DNA of 50,658 bases from Desulfobulbus elongatus DSM 2908. GTDB lineage: Bacteria > Desulfobacterota > Desulfobulbia > Desulfobulbales > Desulfobulbaceae. The notes beneath the pieces are model-generated. The model was given only the letters and a program-made list of their open reading frames with translations, had not been told where the DNA came from and ran no database searches. The stretch covers positions 1 to 50,658 of the forward strand of contig NZ_JHZB01000029.1 in NCBI RefSeq assembly GCF_000621145.1. Reading direction: 5' to 3'. Shown here one piece after another: positions 41,065-50,370 of this stretch; the first letter of the stretch is position 1; each line of letters opens with the position of its first letter. A program made the translations under genes and the position numbers.

Positions 41065-43470
41065 ATGATATATGGTAAATTGAAACAATTATCGTTGTTG
41101 GCAATTATTGTTGTTTTAATTTCTTCATGCTCAACGACTGAAGAGAAAAAAATAAGTTTTTATGAAAAGGGAAAAAGATTGTATGATCATGGGGATTATG
41201 TCAAATCAAATATTGAATTGACCAATGCTTTGCAGCTTGATCCGAACTTTGCCGATGCATTTTATATGAGAGGTCTTGTTGAGATCAAAAGAAATAATCC
41301 ACAAAAAGCTTTTGAAAATTTTAATAGCGCAATAGCAAAAAATCAAAATCATATTGATGCTCATATAGAATTGGTTAAACTATTTCTTGCGGCTAAGATG
41401 AAAGAAAAGGCTGAAGAAAAGATTGAGTATATTCTTAAATTGGATCAATCTAACAAAGATGCTCGCTATCTTAAGGCGAGAATATTGCTTGTAGATAAAG
41501 ATAAGCAAGGATCTTTGGATATACTTCAACAACTTATATTAGAAAATTATAGGAATAGATATGTATATCAATTGATTGCGTCCATATATCTTGAAGATAA
41601 ACAGTTTGATATCGCCGAAAAAATTCTCAATGAAGGCATTGACGTAAATAAAGATGCCATTGAACTCAAGGCACTTTTGGTCAATGTTTATGATATGCAA
41701 AAACGAACCGAAGATGCCATTGATTTGATTAAAACACTCATTGAGATGGAACCGGATAAGGAAATGCACAAAATAGCATTTGCCCGGCTCTTATGGAAAA
41801 TTGACCGCAAAGATGAAACTCAACAATATCTTGATACGATTCTCGCCAACGATCCTGCCAATATTCACTTATGGAAAACAGTTATTTCTTTCTATTATTC
41901 TTTGCGTGAAGCGGCCATGGGCGAGAAAGTCTTGCGGAAAGGCATTGCTGTCAACGATAAAAACTTCGAATTACGATTTTTTTTACAGCAAGCACTGTTC
42001 CAGCAAGGAAAATTGGACGAGGCATTGCATGTTTTGCAGGAATGTCTGGAGCTTGATAACAATCCGGCATCCCCGGATATAATTACTACCAGAATAAAAA
42101 TCGCAGATATTTATTTTTTGCAAGGAGCGATCGACGAAGCTGAACAGCAGGTTCTTTTTGCGTTAAAGGAAAATCCCAAAAGCATTGAAGGGCATTATTT
42201 GAAGGGCCGCATCGATTTGCTTGCGGGCAGGTTTGATGACGCTGTCACCGAATTCCGTCAGGTCGTCAGTGAACGGCCCGATTTCGTTGATGCATATCTC
42301 CGCCTGGCGGAGGTGCTTGTTCGCAACAAACAACAGGATGTGGCGATTGCGACGCTGCAAACGGCTGCGAAAGCCAATCCTGACCATGGCCAACTACCCC
42401 TTGTCCTGTCGAGATTATACAAAATGAAGGGTGATCTCGTCAGCGCGGAAAAGGTGCTCCGCGACATCATCGGCGTGCATCCGGACAACCAGCGGCTCAA
42501 GGTTGAATTGGGAAACTTTTATGTTGAACAGGCCAGATACAGCGAGGCCGAGGCGATCTTCGCGGAAGTGATGGAGCAGGCGCCCGACATTGCTGCCGGT
42601 TACGTGAGTCTTGGATATCTCTATGCGCGCCAGGGCGGCAATGAAAAGGCGGCGGCAACGATCCTGCGCGGCTACCAGGCGAACCCCGACTCGCCTCTGC
42701 TGCTGGAAGAACTGGTCAAGCGCTACCTCGCTCTCAACAGAAACGACGATGCCGTCAAAGCCTGCCAGGAAAGAATTCGGGAGAAACCCGAGGATGTCGT
42801 CGCCTACAACCTGCTCGGCCGCGTCCACATGGTGCGGAAGGAATTTGCCAGGGCCGAGGAGGCCTTCGCCAAGGCGGTCTCCCTGCAACCGCAATGGCAG
42901 GATCCGCATAACAATCTTGCCACATTGGCCCTTGTGCAGGGCAAGGTCGATGCCGCCATTGAAAAACTGACCGCAGGGATCGCCGCCGACCCGAAAAACG
43001 GTTCCGCTTATCTGACGTTGGCTGCCTTGTATGAGAAGAGCGGCGATCTGGCCAAAGCCATGCAGGTGTACGAGCAGGCATTGACGGCGTTGCCGACGAA
43101 CTGGGTGGCCGCGAACAACTTGTCTTTTCTGCTGAGCGAACAGGCCGCGGACGAGGAAACGCTGAAGCGAGCCTTGAAACTGGCCAAGATGGCTTTGAAA
43201 ATGAAACCGGAGAGCGCTTCCGTGCTGGATACGGTCGGCTGGGTGTATCTGAAGCTTGGTGATTACGAAAAGGCGGAAGGGTTTGCGGCAAGGGCCTTGG
43301 CGCAAAACCCCGAACATCCCGTCATGAACTACCATCTAGGTGTGATCCTTCATCAGATGGGCAAGAGGGATGAGGCCAGGGAAAGGTTGAGGAAGGCCGT
43401 GGAGGGCGGAGGCGACTCGGATGCACCCTGGCGAACCAATGCGTTGGAACTGTTGAATCTTCCGTCGTGA
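41065..43470 (+). CDS. prsT: PEP-CTERM-system TPR-repeat lipoprotein (PrsT-like)
   Basis: About 801 residues. The signal peptide has a lipobox ISSC. ATG 41065 is preferred because AAGGG is six bases upstream; ATG 41059 sits too close. More than a dozen TPR-like repeats follow (for example GLVEIKRNNPQKAFENFNSA, then YLYARQGGNEKAAATILRGY and GRVHMVRKEFARAEEAFAKA). It matches the PEP-CTERM/EPS TPR lipoprotein in order and length. It is probably outer-membrane anchored and organises export. The base composition changes abruptly near 42200: the 5' half is about 30% GC and the 3' half about 65% in lines I counted. Confidence 0.8.
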   Translation: MIYGKLKQLSLLAIIVVLISSCSTTEEKKISFYEKGKRLYDHGDYVKSNIELTNALQLDPNFADAFYMRGLVEIKRNNPQKAFENFNSAIAKNQNHIDAHIELVKLFLAAKMKEKAEEKIEYILKLDQSNKDARYLKARILLVDKDKQGSLDILQQLILENYRNRYVYQLIASIYLEDKQFDIAEKILNEGIDVNKDAIELKALLVNVYDMQKRTEDAIDLIKTLIEMEPDKEMHKIAFARLLWKIDRKDETQQYLDTILANDPANIHLWKTVISFYYSLREAAMGEKVLRKGIAVNDKNFELRFFLQQALFQQGKLDEALHVLQECLELDNNPASPDIITTRIKIADIYFLQGAIDEAEQQVLFALKENPKSIEGHYLKGRIDLLAGRFDDAVTEFRQVVSERPDFVDAYLRLAEVLVRNKQQDVAIATLQTAAKANPDHGQLPLVLSRLYKMKGDLVSAEKVLRDIIGVHPDNQRLKVELGNFYVEQARYSEAEAIFAEVMEQAPDIAAGYVSLGYLYARQGGNEKAAATILRGYQANPDSPLLLEELVKRYLALNRNDDAVKACQERIREKPEDVVAYNLLGRVHMVRKEFARAEEAFAKAVSLQPQWQDPHNNLATLALVQGKVDAAIEKLTAGIAADPKNGSAYLTLAALYEKSGDLAKAMQVYEQALTALPTNWVAANNLSFLLSEQAADEETLKRALKLAKMALKMKPESASVLDTVGWVYLKLGDYEKAEGFAARALAQNPEHPVMNYHLGVILHQMGKRDEARERLRKAVEGGGDSDAPWRTNALELLNLPS

Positions 43471-43474
43471 AAGC

Positions 43475-44113
43475 ATGGGGCGACAAATGATGACCAAAAG
43501 CATCAAACATGCTGTGTGCGGTTTTTTGAACGTTGTGATCCCGGCTCTTTGCCTGCTCTGTGCGACGCATGTCGTCGGCGTTGCCGACGATACGTCCGCA
43601 CAGACAGCAACAACCATTCCTATCGACGATGAATACATCATCGGTGCCGGCGATGTTCTTGAAATCATGGTCTGGGGCAATGCGGAACTTTCAAAGACGT
43701 TGCCGGTGCGCCCGGACGGCAAGATTTCCCTTCCCTTGGTGGGGGACATCGTGGTCGAGGGCAAAAAGGTCAGGGAACTCACGGGGCACCTGCAAGAAAT
43801 GTATGTACGGTATGTCACTCGTCCGACAATCACCGTTGCGGTGCAACAGGTCAACAGCATGAAGATCTACGTTATTGGCCGGGTCAATGCTCCGGGGGTG
43901 AAGCTGATAACGGATAAGACAAACGTGTTGCAGGCATTGGCCATGGCATCGGGGTTGAATCCTTTTGCCGAAGGCGATGCAATAAAGATTTTTCGAACAG
44001 AAGAGGATGGCACCACTTCCATTATCGATTTCGATTACGATGAGGTAGCGCGCGGACGTAACTTGCAGCAAAATATTTTTCTGAAACGGCGAGATGTCAT
44101 TGTTGTTCCTTAA
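43475..44113 (+). CDS. Polysaccharide export protein, Wza/SLBB type
   Basis: 212 residues with a signal peptide ending around ATHVVGVAD. The poly_export region DDEYIIGAGDVLEIMVWGNA is followed by an SLBB-like domain with VQQVNSMKIYVIGRVNAPGV and LASGLNPF-like text (ALAMASGLNPF). It is short, as usual for the PEP-CTERM-type export protein. It starts 5 bases after the TPR gene. ATG 43487 or 43490 are alternative starts. It should form the outer-membrane exit channel or its periplasmic part. Confidence 0.85.
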   Translation: MGRQMMTKSIKHAVCGFLNVVIPALCLLCATHVVGVADDTSAQTATTIPIDDEYIIGAGDVLEIMVWGNAELSKTLPVRPDGKISLPLVGDIVVEGKKVRELTGHLQEMYVRYVTRPTITVAVQQVNSMKIYVIGRVNAPGVKLITDKTNVLQALAMASGLNPFAEGDAIKIFRTEEDGTTSIIDFDYDEVARGRNLQQNIFLKRRDVIVVP

Positions 44114-44171
44114 TATCGTTGTCGCCGATAAAGAAAGATGCAGCAACAGGTGCGCACGAGTTCGGAACAAT

Positions 44172-45347
44172 ATGCCACTGTTGTTGGCATTGATCGTGAT
44201 CGTTGCTCTTGATCATTGCAATGCAGAGAAGACGGTCGCAGCTGAATCTGTCGTTTCTCCTTCTATATCCCTGGGAACAAAATATAGCGACAACATCTTT
44301 TTTTCTGCGCAAGATGCTGAAAGTGATTTTTATACCGTTCTCACTCCGGCCGTACAGCTCTTGCAGCGTAACGAACGAGGCGAGCTGGCTGTTAAAGGAA
44401 AAGTCGATTCCTTTTCCTATGCTGACAACAGCAGCCTGAACAGTCTCGATTCCGAGGTGTCCGCCAACGGCTCCTATGCGCTCAGTCCCCTGTTTTCGTT
44501 CAACGCGTCGAGCCTGCATAAAGTCGATTCCCAGGCAGACCGTGAAATTGCTTCTTCAGGACTTATCTCGACCAATTCAAAACGCGAGCAAAATCGCGAA
44601 TCTCTTGGACTCGAATGGGCCCTTTCGGAAAAAACCGTCGTGGGGAGCCAGGCTTCCTACAGTACGATGAGGTACGAGGATAAAGATTATTCAGACATGA
44701 GATCGGGAAGTTACAATCTGAGTGTCAGAAGTGACCTCAGTCAGTACCTTTCCGAAACGACCGGTTTCGTGGATCTGGCCCAACGTCGTTATGATTATGA
44801 AGGGTCGCAGGTGAGCGATTACACCACCGTCACCATTGGATTGGAAAAAAAACTGAACGAACAATACAGCATTCTGGCCTGGGTCGGGCCGTCGCTCATC
44901 GAGACGGACTATGACAACCCTTATCTGCAGGCAGATAAGGAATGGGGGGTGACGGCTCACTGTTCCGTTGATGCGGAATTTGAAACATCCTCCTTGAGGC
45001 TGTCCCTGACCAACGAAGTCGCCCCCGACAACTTCAGCAACACCACTGTCGAAAGGACGACCGTAGGAGGAGGATGGTCAAAACAAGTTTCGGCTGACAT
45101 GAGGATCGGAATATGGAGCAGTTATTTTCTCAATGAATCGTCCGGGAGCGATGCCGTTTTCAATAGAAATTCCGGGAAAAAAACACTGAATATTTTACCA
45201 AGAATTACATATAAAATTTCTGATAATTTTACTGTTGAAGCTGAGTATGGTTATTCTCGCGTAGAATATACGGATTACGATAGCAATATAGAAAGAAATA
45301 GTTTTTTTATCAATTTTATATGGGGAATTGATAATATATTAAAATAA
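44172..45347 (+). CDS. Outer-membrane beta-barrel protein of the EPS locus
   Basis: About 391 residues from ATG 44172 (MPLLLALIVIVALDHCNAEK, signal peptide). The mature part alternates short strands ending in aromatic residues (FSYADNSSLNSL, YSTMRYEDKDYSDM, YGYSRVEYTDYDSN), and the end is FFINFIWGIDNILK. This fits the porin-like outer-membrane protein found in PEP-CTERM EPS loci. The longer start at 44094 overlaps the export gene and has no signal peptide. The last 180 bases are AT-rich. Confidence 0.7.
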   Translation: MPLLLALIVIVALDHCNAEKTVAAESVVSPSISLGTKYSDNIFFSAQDAESDFYTVLTPAVQLLQRNERGELAVKGKVDSFSYADNSSLNSLDSEVSANGSYALSPLFSFNASSLHKVDSQADREIASSGLISTNSKREQNRESLGLEWALSEKTVVGSQASYSTMRYEDKDYSDMRSGSYNLSVRSDLSQYLSETTGFVDLAQRRYDYEGSQVSDYTTVTIGLEKKLNEQYSILAWVGPSLIETDYDNPYLQADKEWGVTAHCSVDAEFETSSLRLSLTNEVAPDNFSNTTVERTTVGGGWSKQVSADMRIGIWSSYFLNESSGSDAVFNRNSGKKTLNILPRITYKISDNFTVEAEYGYSRVEYTDYDSNIERNSFFINFIWGIDNILK

Positions 45348-45413
45348 TTTTTAATAAAATTTTTGATTTTAATCGGATAAAAAATAGTTGAAAACTTATT
45401 TTGAGGAATAAAA

Positions 45414-46985
45414 TTGGAAAATAAATCGTTACGTATGCAAGATGTTGTATTGATAATTAAGAGAAGAAAATTTTCCATCATTGTTCCGTTCTTTTTTGCA
45501 GTTATATTGGCAACAATCTTGGTGTTTGCTCTTCCTCCCGTTTATTTGTCTTCCTCGACTATACTTATTGAGGACCAAGAAATACCAAGCGATTTTGTGA
45601 GGACAACTGTTACCAGTTTTGTGGAAAAGCGTCTTCAGGAGATTAAACAAAAGATAATTAGTACATCGAGGTTACAGGAGATTATAGATAAGTATGAATT
45701 ATATGCTGATGCAAAAAAATATAAAATTAAAGAAGAGATTATTGAAAATATGAGAGACGACATCAATCTTCAGTTAATTAATGCTGAGGTTATTGATAAG
45801 CGTACTGGAAGAAATACAAATGTCACGGTGGCTTTTACCTTATCCTATGAAGGTGAAAATGATCCCGTTAAGGTTCAACGTGTTGCCAGTGTGCTGACAT
45901 CTCTTTTTCTGGAGGAAAATATCAAGGTTAGGGAGAGGCAAACGAGAGAAACTTCGATATTTTTTGAAGAAGAAAAAAACAAGATAGAGAAATCGATTTA
46001 TGAAATAGAAGCTGAAATTTCCTCTTTTAAAGAGAAACATATCAATGAATTACCCGAGTTGATGCAAGTCAATACCCAGGAATTGCATCTCACGGAAATG
46101 AATATTGAGAGATATCTTGAACAGCTTCGTAGTCTTAAGGAGAAAGAAGCTTCTTTCATCGCGCAATTAAGCTCAACTTCGCCACAGCTTGCCGATGAGG
46201 AAAGAATGAGTAAGTTGATGCTTGAATTAAATCGGCTTAAATCTTTATATTCTGATGAATATCCTGAGATCATTTATTTGAAGAAAGAAATTGATGAATT
46301 GGGTAAAAGAACAAATTGTCAAATAAATAAAAATAATATTTCCAATACTGTTGGCAAACCAACGAATCCTGCATATATAAATATTGCATCTCAATTGAGC
46401 AGTGCTCAATCTGAAATTCAATCTGTAAAGCAGCAAATTGCCAATTATGAAAAGAAAAGTAATTTATTGCGTGAATATATCAAATCTACCCCAGTCGTTG
46501 AACAGGAATATCGAAAATTGCTCATGGAGCGGGACAGCCTTAAAATCAAATATGACGATCTCATGCAGAAATTTATGGAAGCCCGTGTCGCGCAAGGGCT
46601 TGAAAGCGATCAGAAAGGTGAACGCTTCACCTTGATCGATCCGGCTCTGCTCCCTGAAAAGCCCTACAAGCCGAACAGGCTTGCTATTTTTATCATCGGC
46701 ATAGTTCTCGGAATTGGTTGCAGCATCGGCTTGACGGCCATTTTAGAGATTACCGACGATACGATTCGTGATGCGAGACAATTGAGTCTACATGCGAACG
46801 TTCCGGTTCTATCCGTTATTCCAGTCTATTATAATGCAAGAGAAACTGCGGAGCAGAAGAAACGCCGCAATATACTCATGATATCAGGCCCGGTTGGCCT
46901 GGTTGTTGTTCTCCTGATTTTTCATTTTTTTGTGATGGACCTTTATGTATTTTGGGCAAAGGCAATGCGTAATCTGACTTTTTGA
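45414..46985 (+). CDS. Wzz/GNVR chain-length determinant (EPS)
   Basis: 523 residues from a TTG start with GAGGAA upstream. An N-terminal helix (FSIIVPFFFAVILATILVFA) leads into the Wzz domain, then long coiled-coil segments, the GNVR-like part EYRKLLMERDSLKIKYDDLM, a PEKPYKPNRLAIFIIG helix (the usual P-rich motif before TM2) and an extra C-terminal helix (VGLVVVLLIFHFF). It controls polymer length together with the kinase downstream. The first 1.1 kb is AT-rich and the last 0.5 kb is normal. Confidence 0.85.
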   Translation: MENKSLRMQDVVLIIKRRKFSIIVPFFFAVILATILVFALPPVYLSSSTILIEDQEIPSDFVRTTVTSFVEKRLQEIKQKIISTSRLQEIIDKYELYADAKKYKIKEEIIENMRDDINLQLINAEVIDKRTGRNTNVTVAFTLSYEGENDPVKVQRVASVLTSLFLEENIKVRERQTRETSIFFEEEKNKIEKSIYEIEAEISSFKEKHINELPELMQVNTQELHLTEMNIERYLEQLRSLKEKEASFIAQLSSTSPQLADEERMSKLMLELNRLKSLYSDEYPEIIYLKKEIDELGKRTNCQINKNNISNTVGKPTNPAYINIASQLSSAQSEIQSVKQQIANYEKKSNLLREYIKSTPVVEQEYRKLLMERDSLKIKYDDLMQKFMEARVAQGLESDQKGERFTLIDPALLPEKPYKPNRLAIFIIGIVLGIGCSIGLTAILEITDDTIRDARQLSLHANVPVLSVIPVYYNARETAEQKKRRNILMISGPVGLVVVLLIFHFFVMDLYVFWAKAMRNLTF

Positions 46986-47068
46986 TGAGTTTTCTGAGCC
47001 GAGAAGTTGGTGAGAACATGAGCCGTGCCGACAGTCCCATTGCAGAATTGAGGAAATTGACATTATGA
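46985..47068 (+). CDS. 27-residue ORF coupled between the chain-length protein and the kinase
   Basis: ATG overlaps the TGA of the Wzz gene, and the frame (starting MSFLSREVGENMSRADS) ends at TGA overlapping the kinase ATG, again as ATGA. It may be a ribosome-relay ORF or the remnant of a former kinase N-terminus (kinases of this type begin MSxIEKA). No independent evidence of translation was seen. Confidence 0.35.
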   Translation: MSFLSREVGENMSRADSPIAELRKLTL

Positions 47069-47856
47069 AAACGGATGGTTTCGTGGAGAAGGCCACAAGA
47101 GATGCCATTGCAGGGAACTCATCTGGATCTTTCGATCTCTCAGGCGAACTCCCTCTCAAACGGCAACCTTTCATGTATTCTCTGACCAAGCAGGTCGTTG
47201 TCGATAAAAAAAGGTTCAAGGAGCAACATTTGGTCGCTGCGTATTCAGAGGATCCTGAGTCCGATGCATACAAAATCCTTCGAACGCAAGTGCAGCAGCG
47301 GGCAAAAATCCAGGGCTGGAACACGATCATGGTGACCAGTCCGCGTCCAAGGTCTGGAAAAACAGTGAGTGCTGTCAATCTCGCTCTTTCAATGGCCCAG
47401 GAGTTTCATCAGACCGTCATGCTGGTGGACTGCGACCTGGCCAAGCAAGGCATCCATACGTTGCTGGGGTACGAAAGCAATCGGGGCATTGCCGATCATC
47501 TTTTGGAAAACATACCGCTGTCTGATCTCATCGTTTGTCCGGGGATAAGCAAGCTGACGGTGATCTCTGGCGGCAAGACCATCGGCGGTAGCACGGAACT
47601 GCTTGGTTCCGCGAAGATGGGGCAGCTTGTGGCAGAAATGAAAAACAGATATCAGAATCGCTACATCATTTTTGATGTCCCCTCCTTGTTGGAAGGTGCG
47701 GATGCCATAGCCTTCCTTCCCTATGTCGACGCTGTCCTGATGGTCGTCGAGTCGGGCAAGACGTCGATGACGGACTGCACGACCGCTGTGCAGCTCGTTC
47801 CGCAGGAAAAATTGTTGGGATGTGTGCTGAACCGCCATGCAGCCATTTCCCGCTGA
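47065..47856 (+). CDS. BY-kinase-like ATPase of the EPS locus (PEP-CTERM type)
   Basis: 263 residues, slightly short for the family. The start reads MKTDGFVEKATRDAIAGNSS. Walker A is atypical (SPRPRSGKTVSA instead of SxLPGEGKT). Walker A' is VMLVDCDLAK and Walker B is YIIFDVPSLL. The family order SNRGIADHLL then ISGGK and STELLGSAKM is present. There is no Tyr-rich tail. It probably phosphorylates or regulates the chain-length protein encoded upstream. GAGGAAA lies before the start. The changed P-loop makes catalytic competence uncertain. Confidence 0.8.
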   Translation: MKTDGFVEKATRDAIAGNSSGSFDLSGELPLKRQPFMYSLTKQVVVDKKRFKEQHLVAAYSEDPESDAYKILRTQVQQRAKIQGWNTIMVTSPRPRSGKTVSAVNLALSMAQEFHQTVMLVDCDLAKQGIHTLLGYESNRGIADHLLENIPLSDLIVCPGISKLTVISGGKTIGGSTELLGSAKMGQLVAEMKNRYQNRYIIFDVPSLLEGADAIAFLPYVDAVLMVVESGKTSMTDCTTAVQLVPQEKLLGCVLNRHAAISR

Positions 47857-47941
47857 GCAGCTTTTCCCTGAAATGCCCTGCTTCCCCGGGCCGCTCAATA
47901 CGGCTGGAACCGTCGGGAGTTCGACCTGCCTCCACGGCCAT

Positions 47942-49066
47942 CTATTCGGCACGTAAAACAATGCGTGTGATTTCCGACGGTACGCCGAGCCGGCAGGAAA
48001 ATCCTGCCCAGATGCCGGTTCCGGGACTGACATAGAGTTTCATCCCGTTCACATCGTACAGCCCATTGACGAATCCTTCGTTGAAGGCCGCTACGAGCGG
48101 CTTCAAAAAGAACAGATGACCGCCGTGGGTATGGCCTGAAAGCTGAATATCAGCGCCGATATTATCGGCGGCACCGCTCGGTTGGTGAGCCAGCAGAATT
48201 CGCACCGCATCCGGCGCCCCCTCAAGGGCCTTGCGCGCATCCGGTCCATGACCGCCGAATCGCAGTGCTCTCGGGTCGGGTATACCGGCGAGCACCAGTT
48301 CGGCACCGTTGACCGACACGGTCCTGTGCTCATTCTGCAGCATGTCCACGCCCAATTGTCGAAAAACAGGCAGCCATTGTTCGGCCTGAAAATAGTACTC
48401 ATGGTTGCCGGTCACGCCGTACACGCCATAGTGCGCGCGCAGATCGCCAAGCGGAGCGATGTCCTGCTCGAGTTCCCCGGGGGAACCGTCGATCATGTCG
48501 CCGGTCAGCACCACCAAGTCAGGAGCAAGGGAATTGGTCTTCCGCACCACCTCGGCGAGCCAATCCTTTTTCAAGAGAAGGCCGATGTGAATATCGGAAA
48601 GTTGGATGAGCGTGAAGCCATCCAACCTGTCGGATAATCCCGCCACGGGAATTTCCACGGTGCGGACGTCCGGAACCCGTATCGACTGCCAGGCCCCCCA
48701 TCCACCCAAGATCAGAGCGGCCATCACTATCCCCGTGTCCCTGACAGCGGCCGGGAACGGCAAGCGCCATGACGTTCCCAGGCAGCGACTGATCCACAGC
48801 AGCAAGGTCAGGCCATCTCTGGTCAAGAGCAGGAAAAACAGAAGCACAAAAACGGCATACAGGACTTCCATGGAAAGAAAAATCGGTAACGGCAGGCGGG
48901 GGGCGAGAAAGGAGCCTCCGATTTTTTCGTACAAGAAATATTTCTGGCTGACGACAAGCAGGACGATGCCAGCCGCCACTTTGACAGAAAGGCGGCAGGG
49001 CAGGAAAGAAATCAGGCTTACCGCTATGTAGAGAAGCAGAAACAGGGAGGAAATAACCAGGCGCAT
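47942..49066 (-). CDS. YkuE-like membrane metallophosphoesterase
   Basis: 374 residues from ATG 49066. Four hydrophobic helices (to about residue 130) precede a calcineurin-like phosphoesterase domain with metal-ligand motifs: QLSDIHIGLL (DxH), LVVLTGDMIDG (GDxxD), VTGNHEYYF (GNHE), ILLAHQPSG and LSGHTHGGHLFF (GHTH). YkuE-type enzymes act on UDP-sugars or lipid-linked nucleotide compounds at the membrane. The kinase gene converges on it, 85 bases away. Confidence 0.85.
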   Translation of the reverse strand: MRLVISSLFLLLYIAVSLISFLPCRLSVKVAAGIVLLVVSQKYFLYEKIGGSFLAPRLPLPIFLSMEVLYAVFVLLFFLLLTRDGLTLLLWISRCLGTSWRLPFPAAVRDTGIVMAALILGGWGAWQSIRVPDVRTVEIPVAGLSDRLDGFTLIQLSDIHIGLLLKKDWLAEVVRKTNSLAPDLVVLTGDMIDGSPGELEQDIAPLGDLRAHYGVYGVTGNHEYYFQAEQWLPVFRQLGVDMLQNEHRTVSVNGAELVLAGIPDPRALRFGGHGPDARKALEGAPDAVRILLAHQPSGAADNIGADIQLSGHTHGGHLFFLKPLVAAFNEGFVNGLYDVNGMKLYVSPGTGIWAGFSCRLGVPSEITRIVLRAE

Positions 49067-49359
49067 GGGGATTCTACTTCTTCTTCTTGCGTATCGGAGG
49101 GGAAAAATCAGAGGGGAGAAAAGGACTGTTTGAAGTGAGGGCGCCACTGCGCAACGTTGTGCATGTCGTGGAAGCACCCTCCGGTCGGAAGGCGGAGGCG
49201 CTGCAAATTCAGAATTTCCATTTTCAACTCAGACGAAACACGATATGGTGGGCAAAGGAAAATCAGCGGACAGTCCGATCAATTTTCTCACAAGATGGAT
49301 TGATGCGGATCGTTGCCGCTTTAAATTTTCTGCGGCAGTTTTATCCTCTGGAGCAATGC
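49067..49359. promoter_or_regulatory. Divergent gap upstream of the STAS gene, with a possible promoter
   Basis: About 290 bases between the phosphoesterase and STAS gene starts. TTGATG (49300-49305) and TAAATT (49322-49327), spaced 16 bases, could be a weak sigma-70 promoter for the STAS gene. No gene is supported in this stretch. Confidence 0.3.
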
Positions 49360-49695
49360 ATGCAAATTGGTGTTGAACATAAAAACGGATTTATCGTCGC
49401 CACGATCGCCGGCAAGATTGATGCAACCACCTCACCGGAGTTCGAAGACCGGATGATGAACCTGATCGACGATGGCGCGAAATACATCATTCTCGATTTG
49501 GGCGAGGTGCCCTATCTGAGCAGTGCCGGTTTGCGCATCCTGATACTGCTCGCCAAGCATTTATATGGGACCGGCCAGCTCGCCCTCTGCAACGTGCGGG
49601 AAACCGTCGACGAAATCATCAGCATGGCCGGATTCAAAAACTATATGCTCTTTTTCTCCACCCGCGAGGATGCGGAAGCCAACATCTTCAATTGA
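49360..49695 (+). CDS. STAS-domain anti-sigma-factor antagonist (SpoIIAA/RsbV type)
   Basis: 111 residues from ATG 49360; GGAG lies six bases upstream, and a second ATG four bases earlier is out of frame. The STAS fold is clear: VATIAGKIDATTSPEFEDR, then AKYIILDLGEVPYLSSAGLR, where a Ser of the SSAGL turn is the usual phosphorylation site. It should act in partner switching with the HATPase gene that converges on it. Confidence 0.87.
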   Translation: MQIGVEHKNGFIVATIAGKIDATTSPEFEDRMMNLIDDGAKYIILDLGEVPYLSSAGLRILILLAKHLYGTGQLALCNVRETVDEIISMAGFKNYMLFFSTREDAEANIFN

Positions 49696-49772
49696 CCGGG
49701 GCGCGTCGCGCTTCTCGATCCCCCCGTTTTTTCTCCGAAGTCCCGCAGCCTTCCGTTTCCGGGGAGCGGCCC

Positions 49773-50183
49773 TCAGGCACGGTTGAAAGCCAACCGCAAA
49801 ACATTCTGATTCCGCACCCGCCGGTAACTGGCGCTGTCCGACAGTTTCCGGATGAAGTGTATCCCCAGGCCGCCAATTTTTCGTTCCACGATACTCGCGG
49901 TCAGGTCCGGCTCAGGGAGCGACAGGACGTCGAAGGGGTCGCCCGTATCGGTGATTTCCAGCACAAACAGCTCGCCCTCGCCGCCACAGAGGAGAGCAAC
50001 GTCCCCTTCGCCCCGGGGATAGGCATAGCGGCAGATATTCACAAAGGCCTCTTCAAGCGCGAGGAGCGCTCCAAACCTTTTTTTCGGATTGAGTCCGAAA
50101 TGCACCGCCTTCTCCTCCACGAATTCCATGGCCCGGTTGAGATTCTCTATCCTGGCGGCGATGCGGAGTGTATCGAATTCCAT
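49773..50183 (-). CDS. HATPase anti-sigma regulatory factor (RsbW/SpoIIAB type)
   Basis: 136 residues. The second of two adjacent ATGs (50183) is favoured because GAGGAG is five bases upstream. HATPase_c_2 motifs: LALEEAFVNICRYAYP (N box), EITDTGDPFDVL (G1 box) and IGGLGIHFIRKLSD (G2 box). It should bind and phosphorylate the STAS protein and release a sigma factor or other partner. No SpoIIE-type phosphatase is present, and a transposase gene lies 187 bases away, so its upstream neighbourhood may be disrupted. Confidence 0.87.
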   Translation of the reverse strand: MEFDTLRIAARIENLNRAMEFVEEKAVHFGLNPKKRFGALLALEEAFVNICRYAYPRGEGDVALLCGGEGELFVLEITDTGDPFDVLSLPEPDLTASIVERKIGGLGIHFIRKLSDSASYRRVRNQNVLRLAFNRA

Positions 50184-50370
50184 CATGGCTCCTCAACCGG
50201 CGGTGGCGAAAATGCCGTTGTCCCGGTGTTCGTGATCCGGGGCCGCGGCGGCATCCAGCTTGGATTCGAAGGGCAGGGCACGTTCGTTTCTCCTGTCACG
50301 TTCTTGTTCGCCTGTCCGCGCGAGCATGATCGGGCTCGTCCGTTCCGGGAGCATCCGACAGTTATGCGCA
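50184..50370. other. Gap between the anti-sigma gene and the IS transposase
   Basis: No gene is supported in this 187-base stretch. It probably contains the anti-sigma promoter, the IS end and possibly the tail of an interrupted gene, but I cannot identify any of these. Confidence 0.35.
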
